From Orychophragmus violaceus (Eukaryota > Streptophyta > Magnoliopsida > Brassicales > Brassicaceae): a stretch of 64,000 nucleotides of DNA. Each line of letters begins with the position of its first letter. Position 1 is the stretch's first letter. The DNA is taken from assembly GCA_030180135.1 (NCBI GenBank), contig CM058239.1, positions 42,171,270 to 42,235,269 of the forward strand. The letters run 5' to 3'. The notes beneath the pieces are model-generated. The model was not told the DNA's origin. It worked only from the letters and a program-made list of their open reading frames with translations, and made no database searches. Positions 9,701-18,062 of this stretch are shown here, one piece after another. A program made the position numbers and the translations under genes.

Positions 9701-11237
9701 TTCCTCTAAGTGGCGCAAGGCCACTGATTCCGAAATGGACTCCATGTCGGTCAACCAAGTCTTTTTGTTGGTTGATTTACCCGCTGGTGTAAAAGCCATC
9801 GAGTGCAAATGGATCTTCAAGAAGAAGATTGACGTGGATGGAAATGTCCAGATTTATAAAGCCAGGTTGGTGGCAAAAGGTTTCAGACAAGTTCACGGTG
9901 TGGACTACGATGAAACCTATTCACCGGTGGCTATGATGAAATCTATTCGGATTCTACTAGCAACTGCAGCTTTTCATGATTATGAAATTTGGCAGATGGA
10001 CGTGAAAACCGCCTTCCTGAATGGTATTCTGGAAGAGGATGTGTATATGACACAACCTGACGGTTACATAGATCCAAAGAATGCTGGGAAAGTATGCAAG
10101 CTTCATAAATCCATTTATGGATTGAAACAAGCATCGAGGAGCTGGAATCTTCGTTTTGATGAAGCGATCAAGCAATTTGACTTCATCAGAAACGAAGAAG
10201 AACAATGCGTGTATAAGAAATCTAGTGGGAGCAAGATTGTATTTCTTATCCTGTATGTCGATGACATACTGCTTCTCGGAAACGACATTCCAATGCTGAA
10301 GTCTGTAAAGGACTGGCTTGGAAGTTGTTTTTCCATGAAAGACATGGGTGAAGCCGCATACGTTCTTGGGATTAGGATCTATCGTGATAGACCTAAGAGG
10401 CTGATAGGCTTGTGTCAAGACTCATACATTGACAAAGTCCTACAAAGATTCAGCATGAAAGATTCCAAGAAGGGCTTCACGCCAATGGTACATGGCACAA
10501 CGCTAAGCAAGAAGCAGAGCCCCACGTCGGCTGCTGAGCTTGAGCGCATGAAGAACATTCCTTATGCATCTGCAATAGGATCTGTCATGTATGCCATGAT
10601 CTGTACTCGTCCTGATGTTGCTTATGCATTGAGCATGACGAGTAGATACCAGTCAAATCCAGGTGAAAACCATTGGATTGCCGTAAAGAATATATTGAAG
10701 TATCTAAGACATACTAAGGATAAGTTCTTGGTGTACGGTGGAAGTGATGTGCTTAAAGTCAGTGGATTCACGGACGCAAGTTTCCAGACAGACACAGATG
10801 ATTTCCGGTCACAGTCCGGTTATGTCTTTTGTCTGAATGGCGGTGCAGTAAGTTGGAGAAGCTCCAAGCAGGACACCGTTGCTGATTCCACTACAGAAGC
10901 TGAATATATCGCCGCCTCGGAGGCAGCGAAGGAAGCTGTTTGGATACGAAAGTTCATTATGGAACTAGGTGTGATACCAGATGCGGCTGAGCCTCTGGCA
11001 CTATTTTGTGACAACAATGGTGCTATAGCTCAGGCAAAGGAACCAAGATCACACCAGAAATCCAAGCATGTTCAAAGAAGATATCACTTGATACGTGACA
11101 TCATTAATAGAAAGGAAGTCAAGATCAGCCGAGTTCCGACAGATGATAATGTCGCTGATCCGTTGACAAAGCCACTCCCAAGGCCTAAGCTCGAGCTCCT
11201 GACTGAAGCTGTAGGCATTAGAAACATTGAAATGTAA
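6720..11237 (+). CDS. Copia-1 Gag-Pol polyprotein with in-frame duplication in reverse transcriptase
   Basis: The 1505-residue polyprotein is open from its first ATG, 1.5 kb after the 5' LTR. Domains in order are: UBN2-type Gag (about residues 10-240); a zinc knuckle CRFCKELGHWRRDC (about 258-271); an aspartic protease centred on DTGCGAHIC (about 311); a GAG-pre-integrase HCRLGH motif (about 443); integrase with a D-D-E core (HTDVCGP, DDFSRYG, then NGVSERRNR); reverse transcriptase with YVDD at about 1177; and copia-type RNase H with DNNGAIAQAK near the end. Residues of roughly 784-963 are repeated exactly once (964-1143), so the N-terminal part of reverse transcriptase is present twice before the YVDD motif. 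The family length without the duplication is 1325 codons, as in Copia-2. The frame is intact, but the duplicated enzyme may not fold properly. Confidence 0.95.
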   Translation: MTTTSTQNTFSIRSVLEKEKLTGTNFLTWSRNLRLVLKQEKKDYVLRDPLPERPLANAARTLHNAWEKHSSDENDVYCLMLVTMTPELQKQFESVLSPIEIMASLKSLFQEQARTERFQTVKNLLDCKLAANAAVSPHVLKMMGYLDHLHKLDCPISQELACDIILQSLPASYDQFILNFNMHGLSKTLPELHGMLKTAEPNLKKTAKDPNVLMVQKGKGFKKSSAKDKGKAKGVQVLDKDTPKPKPKSKAGPTDMCRFCKELGHWRRDCKKFQEGLKELKKKTFETSSSGIFVIEVNTTTSDNTSWVMDTGCGAHICTNMQALSNSRRLKQGQVELRVGNGAKVSALAVGTYLLSLPSGLILELNNCYFVPAISRNIISISLLDLEGYDFSVKNKLCSFNRNNLFYGSAPLTNGLYILDQSAPIYNINTKRFKPNEENRTFLWHCRLGHISEKRIKRLHSNGLLGSFDFESCEKCESCMMGKMTRAPFNKPNERASDLLGLIHTDVCGPMSTNARGNYQYFITFIDDFSRYGYVYLMKHKSESFEKFREFQNEVQNQLGKSIKALRSDRGGEYLSQEFSDHLRECGIVSQLTPPGTPQWNGVSERRNRTLLDMVRSMMSHTDLPISLWGYALLTAVFTLNRAPSKAVAKTPYELWTGVAPVLSYLRIWGCEAYVKRLISDKLTPKSDKCYFIGYPRETKAYYFYLRSENKIFVARDCNFLEREFLSKKDSGSKVLLEEIQDEQDTAQPNEEEQQEDLQEIVEPEPVVPEVRRSGRIRHEPERYQGFLVTDCHDLLIIDGDEPSNFNQAMMGPDSSKWRKATDSEMDSMSVNQVFSLVDLPAGVKAIECKWIFKKKIDVDGNVQIYKARLVAKGFRQVHGVDYDETYSPVAMMKSIRILLATAAFHDYEIWQMDVKTAFLNGILEEDVYMTQPDGYIDPKNAGKVCKLHKSIYGLKQASRSWNLQGFLVTDCHDLLIIDGDEPSNFNQAMMGPDSSKWRKATDSEMDSMSVNQVFLLVDLPAGVKAIECKWIFKKKIDVDGNVQIYKARLVAKGFRQVHGVDYDETYSPVAMMKSIRILLATAAFHDYEIWQMDVKTAFLNGILEEDVYMTQPDGYIDPKNAGKVCKLHKSIYGLKQASRSWNLRFDEAIKQFDFIRNEEEQCVYKKSSGSKIVFLILYVDDILLLGNDIPMLKSVKDWLGSCFSMKDMGEAAYVLGIRIYRDRPKRLIGLCQDSYIDKVLQRFSMKDSKKGFTPMVHGTTLSKKQSPTSAAELERMKNIPYASAIGSVMYAMICTRPDVAYALSMTSRYQSNPGENHWIAVKNILKYLRHTKDKFLVYGGSDVLKVSGFTDASFQTDTDDFRSQSGYVFCLNGGAVSWRSSKQDTVADSTTEAEYIAASEAAKEAVWIRKFIMELGVIPDAAEPLALFCDNNGAIAQAKEPRSHQKSKHVQRRYHLIRDIINRKEVKISRVPTDDNVADPLTKPLPRPKLELLTEAVGIRNIEM
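9071..10150 (+). repeat. Tandem 540-bp duplication inside the Copia-1 reverse transcriptase
   Basis: The unit starting TCAGGGATTCCTCG at 9071 recurs at 9611, giving a period of exactly 540 bp (180 codons), so the frame is kept. I find one difference between the copies, C versus T in the TTTTCG/TTTTTG triplets near 9226 and 9766. Copia-2 has a single copy, so the duplication is derived and very recent. Confidence 0.95.
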
Positions 11238-12092
11238 TCTAAATTTGAGTGGGAGTTTTGTGAGCTTTATTTTAGTTATTTGATATGTTCTTGTAAAACA
11301 TTATTTTATGTTTTAATGAAATTATTATTTCAAGATTATTTTAACTGTGATGAAATAATCGTTCCAAAATGATATGAACCATTTTATAGGTCATCGAAGT
11401 AAATGATTTGATCTTGAGTCATCGAAGTCATTTAGCTTGATCATGGGACCATATATTTGATGGATGTTTTATATCATCTCGTCCCCAGTCGAAGGTTGTT
11501 GAAATTGGAACATCAACAACCGTGTGAGACTGGATTGGTACGTGACTTATGACAAAGTCTCAGTGTGTCATAGATGCGCGGCATCAAAGTCAGTACATAG
11601 GTGTATGTTTGGGAACATACGACCGGACAAGACCCGCTTATAAGAACTCTTCAGGATATTTATATCTGTGTCATAAGAGATTCTTACTACGACTATAGAG
11701 TATAGTCCTTAGACCTGAGTTCGCATGCATGTGACTGCACATGGACTGATGCACTTTGATCATTGTCTAACGCTATCGTTCTGCGATAGTTATAAGGACC
11801 TTGTTTGGGTACATTATGAAATGAGTAGTTTACAGTGATGGAACAAGACGGGATTTGTCCCTCCAATATAAATGGAGTGAATATCTCTAGGCCAATCGGA
11901 GATTTGAATACTGGAAAATGCATGGCCATGCTCAAACGGACTTTCCCGAGTCGTTTGGATTGTCAGTATCAAATCAGAGTCCGATGAACAAGATTAGGCT
12001 TTATAAGGATGACACCAATCTTGCCTTATGACTAATCGAGATATTGTGACAAAAGGATTATGAATACAGAGATTCCAGTACAAGTGGGAGAT
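11238..12092 (+). other. 3' non-coding region and polypurine tract of Copia-1
   Basis: About 850 bp separates the polyprotein stop from the 3' LTR. It contains no convincing gene. It ends in the purine-rich AAGTGGGAGAT immediately before the LTR at 12093, the expected plus-strand primer. Confidence 0.8.
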
Positions 12093-12768
12093 TGTTGGAA
12101 TTGTGTCCAGTAATCTCGGTACTGTCTCTAGAAAGTAAGAGTATGTCAATGATCAGACATAAGTCATATAATACTGGGGGTCATGATGGCTTGCTAGAGT
12201 CCGCTCATGATCTATAAGTCTTGGACTTATTGCCTTTATTATATGATCCCATATGGGTCACACGCCTAAGCTAACAGGAAAATGTGTAGGAACGGCATAG
12301 CAGAAGTACAGTAAAAGTGCTAGGCATTTACTGTACTTAGAGAGAACAAAAGGTTTAGCCACTGTGCATCGATCGATGCATAAGGTGCAACGATCGATGC
12401 AGTGCGTAAACACCGACGAGTTAATTGGTATTTGGGCCAAATGGCCCAAACGGAACAGGACGAGTTTTGTGTCATAAAACTCGAGTTTCAGACTGATTAA
12501 CCCTAAGATTTGAGCCGTAAACTCTCTCTCTCTCTGCGCCGAGTTCCCCTGGTGGTCTAGCAGCTGTTTCCTGTGAAAGCGTGTGTGAACCTTTGGAGGA
12601 TTCATCCCTCGGTGTTTCTCTGATCTCAGACATACCATCCATTTCCGCTGCAATAACAGGTATAAGGTGAGATCATCATTTGTTTCTATTCTGAGAAGAA
12701 CCTAGATCGCATGTTTAGGATAATCTGAATCTGGAATTGAATCAGGATTTATCTAAACGTTCCCAACA
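12093..12768 (+). repeat. 3' LTR of Copia-1
   Basis: It is 676 bp and matches the 5' LTR apart from the one substitution I can find. It includes the same paired palindrome at about 12366-12405 and is followed directly by the GGGTT target duplication. Confidence 0.95.
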
Positions 12769-13383
12769 GGGTTTTCTAATAGTCATAGATCATCTGCAAC
12801 TCATCCAATGGACACTTAAGTTCCTGCAAGTGTGGTAATCTCCTCAAAAAGTCCTTGCTTCCTACTCAGTTTGACTCAATAAAACAAATTTTGGACTGAC
12901 ACTAAGAAAACAAAAGTGTGCGTCAGTAGCTACCTCCCCCACACTTAAACTACACTGTCCCCAGTGTAATCAAGCTTAGGCTCGGTGAGAAAAGAAATCG
13001 GAATGAAAACAAACCGAAAAGAGTCAGAACACTTACCTGTCGTCGGCCTGCGTCGATCGATGCCACTAGGGTGTCGATCGATGCAAGGCGATTATGCCCA
13101 CGGTTATGTAAATAACCGGTGTCTGAACCGCAATTAAATCGGTAAACCTTAAATCGCAACTGTGTCGACCGATGCACTATGTGTGTCGATCGATGCAGTG
13201 CGATTCTGCCTGTTTTCTCACGCCTTTGAACACACAAAAATAGGAAATCAAAAACACCAAATCAAAATGAAAAATGAAAACAAAAACGAAACTTACAGTG
13301 GGTTGCCTCCCACTAAGCGCTTGTTTAAAGTCATTAGCTTGACTATGGGATAGAGATTAGACTCATGGAGGTTTCAACAGAGA

Positions 13384-14223
13384 CTATGAGTGCCTCTGTG
13401 AATGTCTCCTCATCCAAGGTGGCGTATAAGCTTTCGGATCATGAGATTTTCCAAGGAACGGAGGAGTAGAACCAGGGCGGGAGCGAAGCGTGGGTGGGAT
13501 TCTGTGTTTTCCTGCATTCAAAGCTGATGGATCAGGAGGTTTAAGTTTAGAAGCTTTATACATGTGCTTTGGTGGATGAGAGAGATCTGGAGCTTTCTGC
13601 TTAGGAGCAGTTGCAGGATCTGAAGATGTTAAAGCAAGTTCAAAGTGAACTGCCATCTTCTCTTCTCCAATAGGAACCTCTGGTTCCACCTCAACACTGA
13701 AGCTCTGTTCATCAATGGTGGATTTCTGCAGCTTATCCATCTTGAACCTCAATGTCTCATCTCCCAGGTGGAGATCAATTAGACCATGTGACACATTAAT
13801 CACAGCTCCAGCAGTAGCTAACAATGATCTTCCAAGTAGTAGAGGATCAGTAGGTTCAATCTCATACTTCAGCACTACAAAGTCTGTTGGAATCAAGTAG
13901 TTTCCAACTCTGACAGGAATATCCTCAAGAACTCCTTCCGGATATCGCTTTGAACGATCAGCTAGGATAAGAGAGATCCTAGTAGGCTGGAATTTCATCA
14001 TTCCCAATCTCACAGCCACAGAGTATGGCATAACATTTACACAAGATCCTAAGTCACACAGAGAACGCTTGAATCTGTCCTTAGAGATGGAACAGTCGAG
14101 CACAAAGGCTTTTGGGTCTGGTATCTTCTCTGTAATCTGAATCAGCTTCTTTTCCATCACTTTCATGCAGTTAGCCACTTCTAGCTCCTGTTTAGACAGT
14201 TTAGGAACCTTAGGATACGGCAC
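13384..14223 (-). pseudogene. Athila-like aspartic protease frame (pol remnant)
   Basis: The frame encodes an Athila-type retropepsin. The active-site region reads CDLGSCVNVMPYSVA, in which DLGS takes the place of the usual D-T/S-G, as in other plant Athila/Tat proteases. A second conserved stretch, PTDPLLLGRSLLAT, follows about 85 residues later. The frame is open further upstream of 14223 and differs by one base from the gag frame at 14244-14951, so a frameshift separates them. The C-terminal part beyond the protease is proline-rich. No reverse transcriptase follows; the next 600 bp are non-coding 3' sequence, which makes this a gag-pro-only element. Confidence 0.75.
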
Positions 14224-14243
14224 AGAGGGCTTATAGACTCGTC

Positions 14244-14951
14244 CTAAGACTGTTGCAGGTTTCTGGTCCCGTCTGCGATCTGTGTCGATCGATGCAATAG
14301 ATGTGTTGATCGATACAAGGCGATTATGTTAAGATCCATCAGACGTATCGGGGTGCATCGATCGACATCGAGGTTGTGTCGATCGACGCATGCCTCAGAC
14401 AGACAGTATTCATCTATAAAATCCGAGATTATGCTCTCTTCTTCTTCCAGCAAGTCAATCCCATCTCTTAAGGTCACATCATTGATGTACCGCTTCTGTT
14501 CAGCTTTCCCAGCTTCATTTTGCCTTTGTATTGCTCCAGCTGTTTGTTGAACTCTGACATCTAGCTTCTTCACATGTGTGCTCAAAGATTCAAACTTTCC
14601 ACTCATATCTTCATACAATGCATCTATCTTTGAGTTGAAGGACGCAGTGATCTTTTGTTCTCCCTCAAGAAACTGCTCCATCATGGCTTCCAATCTGCTC
14701 TTATGTGTAGGTGCAGGCGGTGCTTGGTAAGAAGAAACATCATAGTTCCTTGAGAAGGAGTTACTCTGTTGCTGGAAGGGTTTCTGAAAAGCAGATTCCT
14801 GACTGTAGAATCCATTCCCTCCAACGCAGTTGATAGCTTCTTGTGCATACTTTCCAAGTAGAAGACTATGCAGAGAGTCAACTTTGTTCTTCAGACCAGC
14901 TATCTGTGAACTGTCAATCCCTGAGCTAAACAAACCATTCTGATACATCAT
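14244..14951 (-). pseudogene. Athila-like gag remnant containing palindrome-derived insertions
   Basis: The 235-codon frame resembles the C-terminal part of Athila Gag, with a glutamine/asparagine-rich stretch followed by a coiled-coil-like segment (about residues 80-165). The N-terminal Gag core is missing. Near the end, the frame runs through two sets of paired CGATCGA palindromes (about 14280-14325 and 14355-14395), which translate as repeated VDRC/VDRH/HRST words. Their 21-bp spacing preserves the frame. It sits about 270 bp downstream of the primer-binding site in element orientation. Confidence 0.6.
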
Positions 14952-15200
14952 CCTTACGGATCTCTTAGTCCCCCCCTTTTTTGTGCTTCCGCGAAATGTG
15001 TCGATCGATGCAGGAAGAGGGTCGATCGATGCAATGCGAAAACTATGTCGATCGACACACAGGACCGTGTCGATCGATGCAAGACGATTCTGTCGAATCT
15101 GACCTGCAAAACAGAGAAAAACAGAAAAATAAATCAGTAAAACAAAAATGAAAAACCTAGTCTCAACCCAAAGTTCAAATCTATCGAAGACTCAAAAGAG
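14952..15200 (-). other. 5' leader of the Athila-like element with two palindrome pairs
   Basis: This is the non-coding leader between the primer-binding site and gag. It carries two palindrome pairs at about 14998-15045 and 15046-15085. In the first the cores are 21 bp apart, in the second 22 bp. No gene is visible. Confidence 0.65.
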
Positions 15201-15218
15201 TCCCCGGCAACGGCGCCA
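15201..15218 (-). other. Primer-binding site of the Athila-like element (tRNA-Asp)
   Basis: The plus strand reads TCCCCGGCAACGGCGCCA, identical to the 3' end of plant tRNA-Asp. The minus strand is therefore complementary to the tRNA, 6 bp from the LTR edge. This fixes the element's orientation and its Athila-type priming. Confidence 0.9.
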
Positions 15219-15224
15219 AAAGCT

Positions 15225-16387
15225 TGATAGGTCAAGAATTATCCCTATTCTAACTGCAAGTGCACAGATATGCAATCGTAGTACAAAGGGTATCGAATCC
15301 ACAGAGACTCTAGATTCTTGCGATAGATTATAGAACGTCGAATTAAGCTAGGCGAAACAGTAGTGAAAACAGTAAATCAGAACAGAATGTAAAGTGAGCG
15401 GTGTAAGCAGGCAAGTGAAGCGTCAGGTCAAGGGAGTTCTCAGGAAATCAGGAACATAGGCAACCAATCAATCGGGATCTAATTAAGAATTGTTCTAGAA
15501 CTAGAATCACATAATTATAACAGACCAACTTTCGTTGCGAATACTATCTATGTCTAACAACCTAGCAAGCCAACTTTCGTTGCGAATACTAGAGTTCTAA
15601 ACAAGCATTAATCTCAAGTTCTTTCGTTCACAATTCTCCTAAGCCAAATTTCTTTGCGAATAGTTAAATTGCTCATCTAGGTTCTTTCTAGTTAATTAAC
15701 CAACTGTCGTTGCGGAAATCAACCTAACATCATAAATCTGGGTAGCTAATTCAGATTAAGCAGTAAAAACAACCCTAGATGAAGAACTAACAGATATGAA
15801 TCCCTACAAATTGATTAACCTATAATTCCATGAAATCCCTTGTGAGAATCCCTAAACCTAACTGGTAAACTACTCAGACATGATCATCGAAACAGAAGAC
15901 ATCATGAATAGAAAACCAAATATCATAAAACAGAATAAGAAACAGGGGTTCGAAATCTCTTCTCTCTCGAGTACAAGACCAGCCCCTAAAACTCTCTGAA
16001 TGTAAAATAAAGCGTAGCCTAAACAATGGCTTAAAAACCCTAATATAATGATCTAATCACGGCTGGGGCTTCTTTGTAATTATGAGAAACTTCTGGGCAA
16101 AAAAGCAATTTCCAAACTCTTCATTAAAACCACCGAGAATTGTCCAACTCGCATGTGTGTCGATCGATGCACAGGTTGTGTCGATCGACACAAGACTCTG
16201 TTTTCGACAGTGAACTCTTCCTCTCGGATTAATTCTCCAAAATGCTCCAGAATACGCCATAATGTCCAATTCCGCTCCAAACGTACCTAGACCTGTAAAC
16301 ATACTAAAAAGACTCCAAAACATAATAAAAGACTCGATAAATAAGACATATACCATAACTAAAATCCCTAAAATCCATGGTATATCA
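15225..16387 (-). repeat. 5' LTR of the Athila-like element
   Basis: This 1163-bp LTR pairs with 685-1847, with the paired palindrome at about 16157-16195. It ends TATATCA and is followed by the target duplication GTCGA. Confidence 0.9.
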
Positions 16388-16450
16388 GTCGACAGACTCA
16401 ACAATGGCCACAGTGACACACTTACCAATCTACATAAGCTTAAATCATAC

Positions 16451-16452
<2 letters not shown>

Positions 16453-16500
<48 letters not shown>
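16453..16500. repeat. (TA)n microsatellite
   Basis: A run of about 24 perfect TA dinucleotides lies in the old flanking DNA between the Athila-like element and Copia-2. Confidence 0.95.
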
Positions 16501-16506
<6 letters not shown>

Positions 16507-16542
16507 CATAAAATAAAATAAAAATAGAATTAGAGACATAAA

Positions 16543-17212
16543 TGAAGGAATGTTTAGTCAATCCTGATTCAATTCCAGATTCAGATCATCCTAAACATGC
16601 TGATCTAGGTTCTTCTCGAATAGAAACAATTGATGATCTCACCTTATACCTGTTAATTGCAGCGGAAAGAGATGGTATGTCAGAGATCAGAGAGCCACCG
16701 AGAGATAACTCCTCCAGAGGTTCACACACGCGCACCAATCAGGAAGAAGGCTGCTAGGCCACTAGGGGAACTCGGCGCAGAGGGAGAGAGAGTTTTCGGC
16801 TAGGGTTTTTGGTTCTGAACTCGAGTTTTATTTATAAAACTTGTCCCGTTCCGTTTGGGCCATTTGGCCCAAACACCAATTAACTCGACGGCATTCGCGC
16901 ACTGTGTCGATCGACACCCCTTGTGTATCGATCGACACACAGTGGCTAAACCGTTTTATTCTCTCTAAGTACAGTAAATGCCTAGCACTTTTACCGTACT
17001 TCTGCTAAACCGTTCCTACACATTTTCCTGTTAGCTTAGGCGTGTGACCCATATGGGATCATATAATAGAGGCAATAAGTCCAAGACTTATAGATCATGA
17101 GCGGACTCTAGCAAGCCATGATGACCCCCAGTATTATATGACTTATGTCTGATCATTGACATACTCTTACTTTCTAGAGACAGTACCGAGATTACTGGAC
17201 ACAATTCCAACA
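16543..17212 (-). repeat. 3' LTR of Copia-2
   Basis: It is 670 bp and runs on the plus strand from TGAAGGAATG to AATTCCAACA. It carries one palindrome pair at about 16905-16945 (CGATCGACAC twice, 21 bp apart), at the same place as in the Copia-1 LTR but with different flanking bases. Confidence 0.95.
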
Positions 17213-18062
17213 ATCTCCCACTTGTACTGGAATCTCTGTATTCATAATCCTTTTGTCACAATATCTCGATTAGTCATAAGGCAAGATTGGTGTCATCCTT
17301 ATAAAGCCTAATCTTGTTCATCGGACTCTGATTCGATACTGACAATCCAAACGACTCGGGACAGTCCGTTTGAGCATGGCCATGCATTTTCCAGTATTCA
17401 AATCTCCGATTGGCCTTGAGATATTCACTCCATTTATATTGGAGGGACAAATTCCGTCTTATTCCATCACTGTAAACTACTCATTTCATAATGTACCCAA
17501 ACAAGGTCCTTATAACTATCGCAGAACGATAGCGTTAGACAATGATCAAAGTGCATCAGTCCATGTGCAGTCACATGCATGCGAACTCAGGTCTAAGGAC
17601 TATACTCTATAGTCGTAGTGAGAATCTCTTATGACACAGATATAAATATCCTGAAGAGTTCTCATAATCGGGTCTTTTCCGGTCGTATGTTCCCAACATA
17701 CACCTATGTATTGACTTTGATGCCGCGCATCTATGACACACTGAGACTTTGTCATAAGTCACATATCAATCCAGTCTCTCACGGTTGTTGGTGTTCCAAT
17801 TTCAACAACCTTCGACTAGGGACAGATTAATATAATCCATCTATCAAATATAGGGTCTCATGATCAAGCTAAATGACTTTGATGACTCAAGATCAAGTCA
17901 CTTACTTCGATGACCTATAAAATGGTTTATATCACTTTGGAACGATTATTTCATCACAGTTAAAATAATCTTGAAATAATAATTTCATTAAACATAAGAA
18001 TGTTTTACAAGAACATATCAAATAACTAAATAAAAGCCCTCAAACTCCCACTCAAATTTAGA

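Larger units (their letters stand above)
4487..12768 (+). mobile_element. Copia-1: young Ty1/copia retrotransposon nested in the Athila-like element
   Basis: Two 676-bp LTRs (4487-5162, 12093-12768) begin TGTTGG and end CCAACA. The 5-bp target duplication GGGTT lies at 4482-4486 and 12769-12773, and the unoccupied site is preserved in the duplicated host copy near 2515. A primer-binding site for initiator tRNA-Met follows the 5' LTR and a polypurine tract precedes the 3' LTR. I see a single LTR difference (in the ATTGGTATTTGG region), so the insertion is very recent. One uninterrupted polyprotein ORF fills the centre. It is the same family as Copia-2 at 16543-24357 but in opposite orientation. 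Confidence 0.95.
685..16387 (-). mobile_element. Athila-like Ty3/gypsy element, non-autonomous, internally rearranged, with nested copia element
   Basis: The outer LTRs (685-1847 and 15225-16387, 1163 bp each, TG...CA ends) are flanked by a perfect 5-bp target duplication, GTCGA, at 680-684 and 16388-16392. The element is transcribed from right to left. Its primer-binding site next to the right LTR matches 18 nt of the 3' end of plant tRNA-Asp, as is usual for Athila. The interior holds only part of gag and an aspartic protease; reverse transcriptase, RNase H and integrase are absent, so it depends on a helper. A partial third LTR (about 3381-3813) and a second copy of the 3' internal region (1848-3380) lie near the left end. 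A copia element occupies 4487-12768. By-eye comparison shows about 30 differences between the outer LTRs (about 2.7%), so this host is much older than its passenger. Confidence 0.85.
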
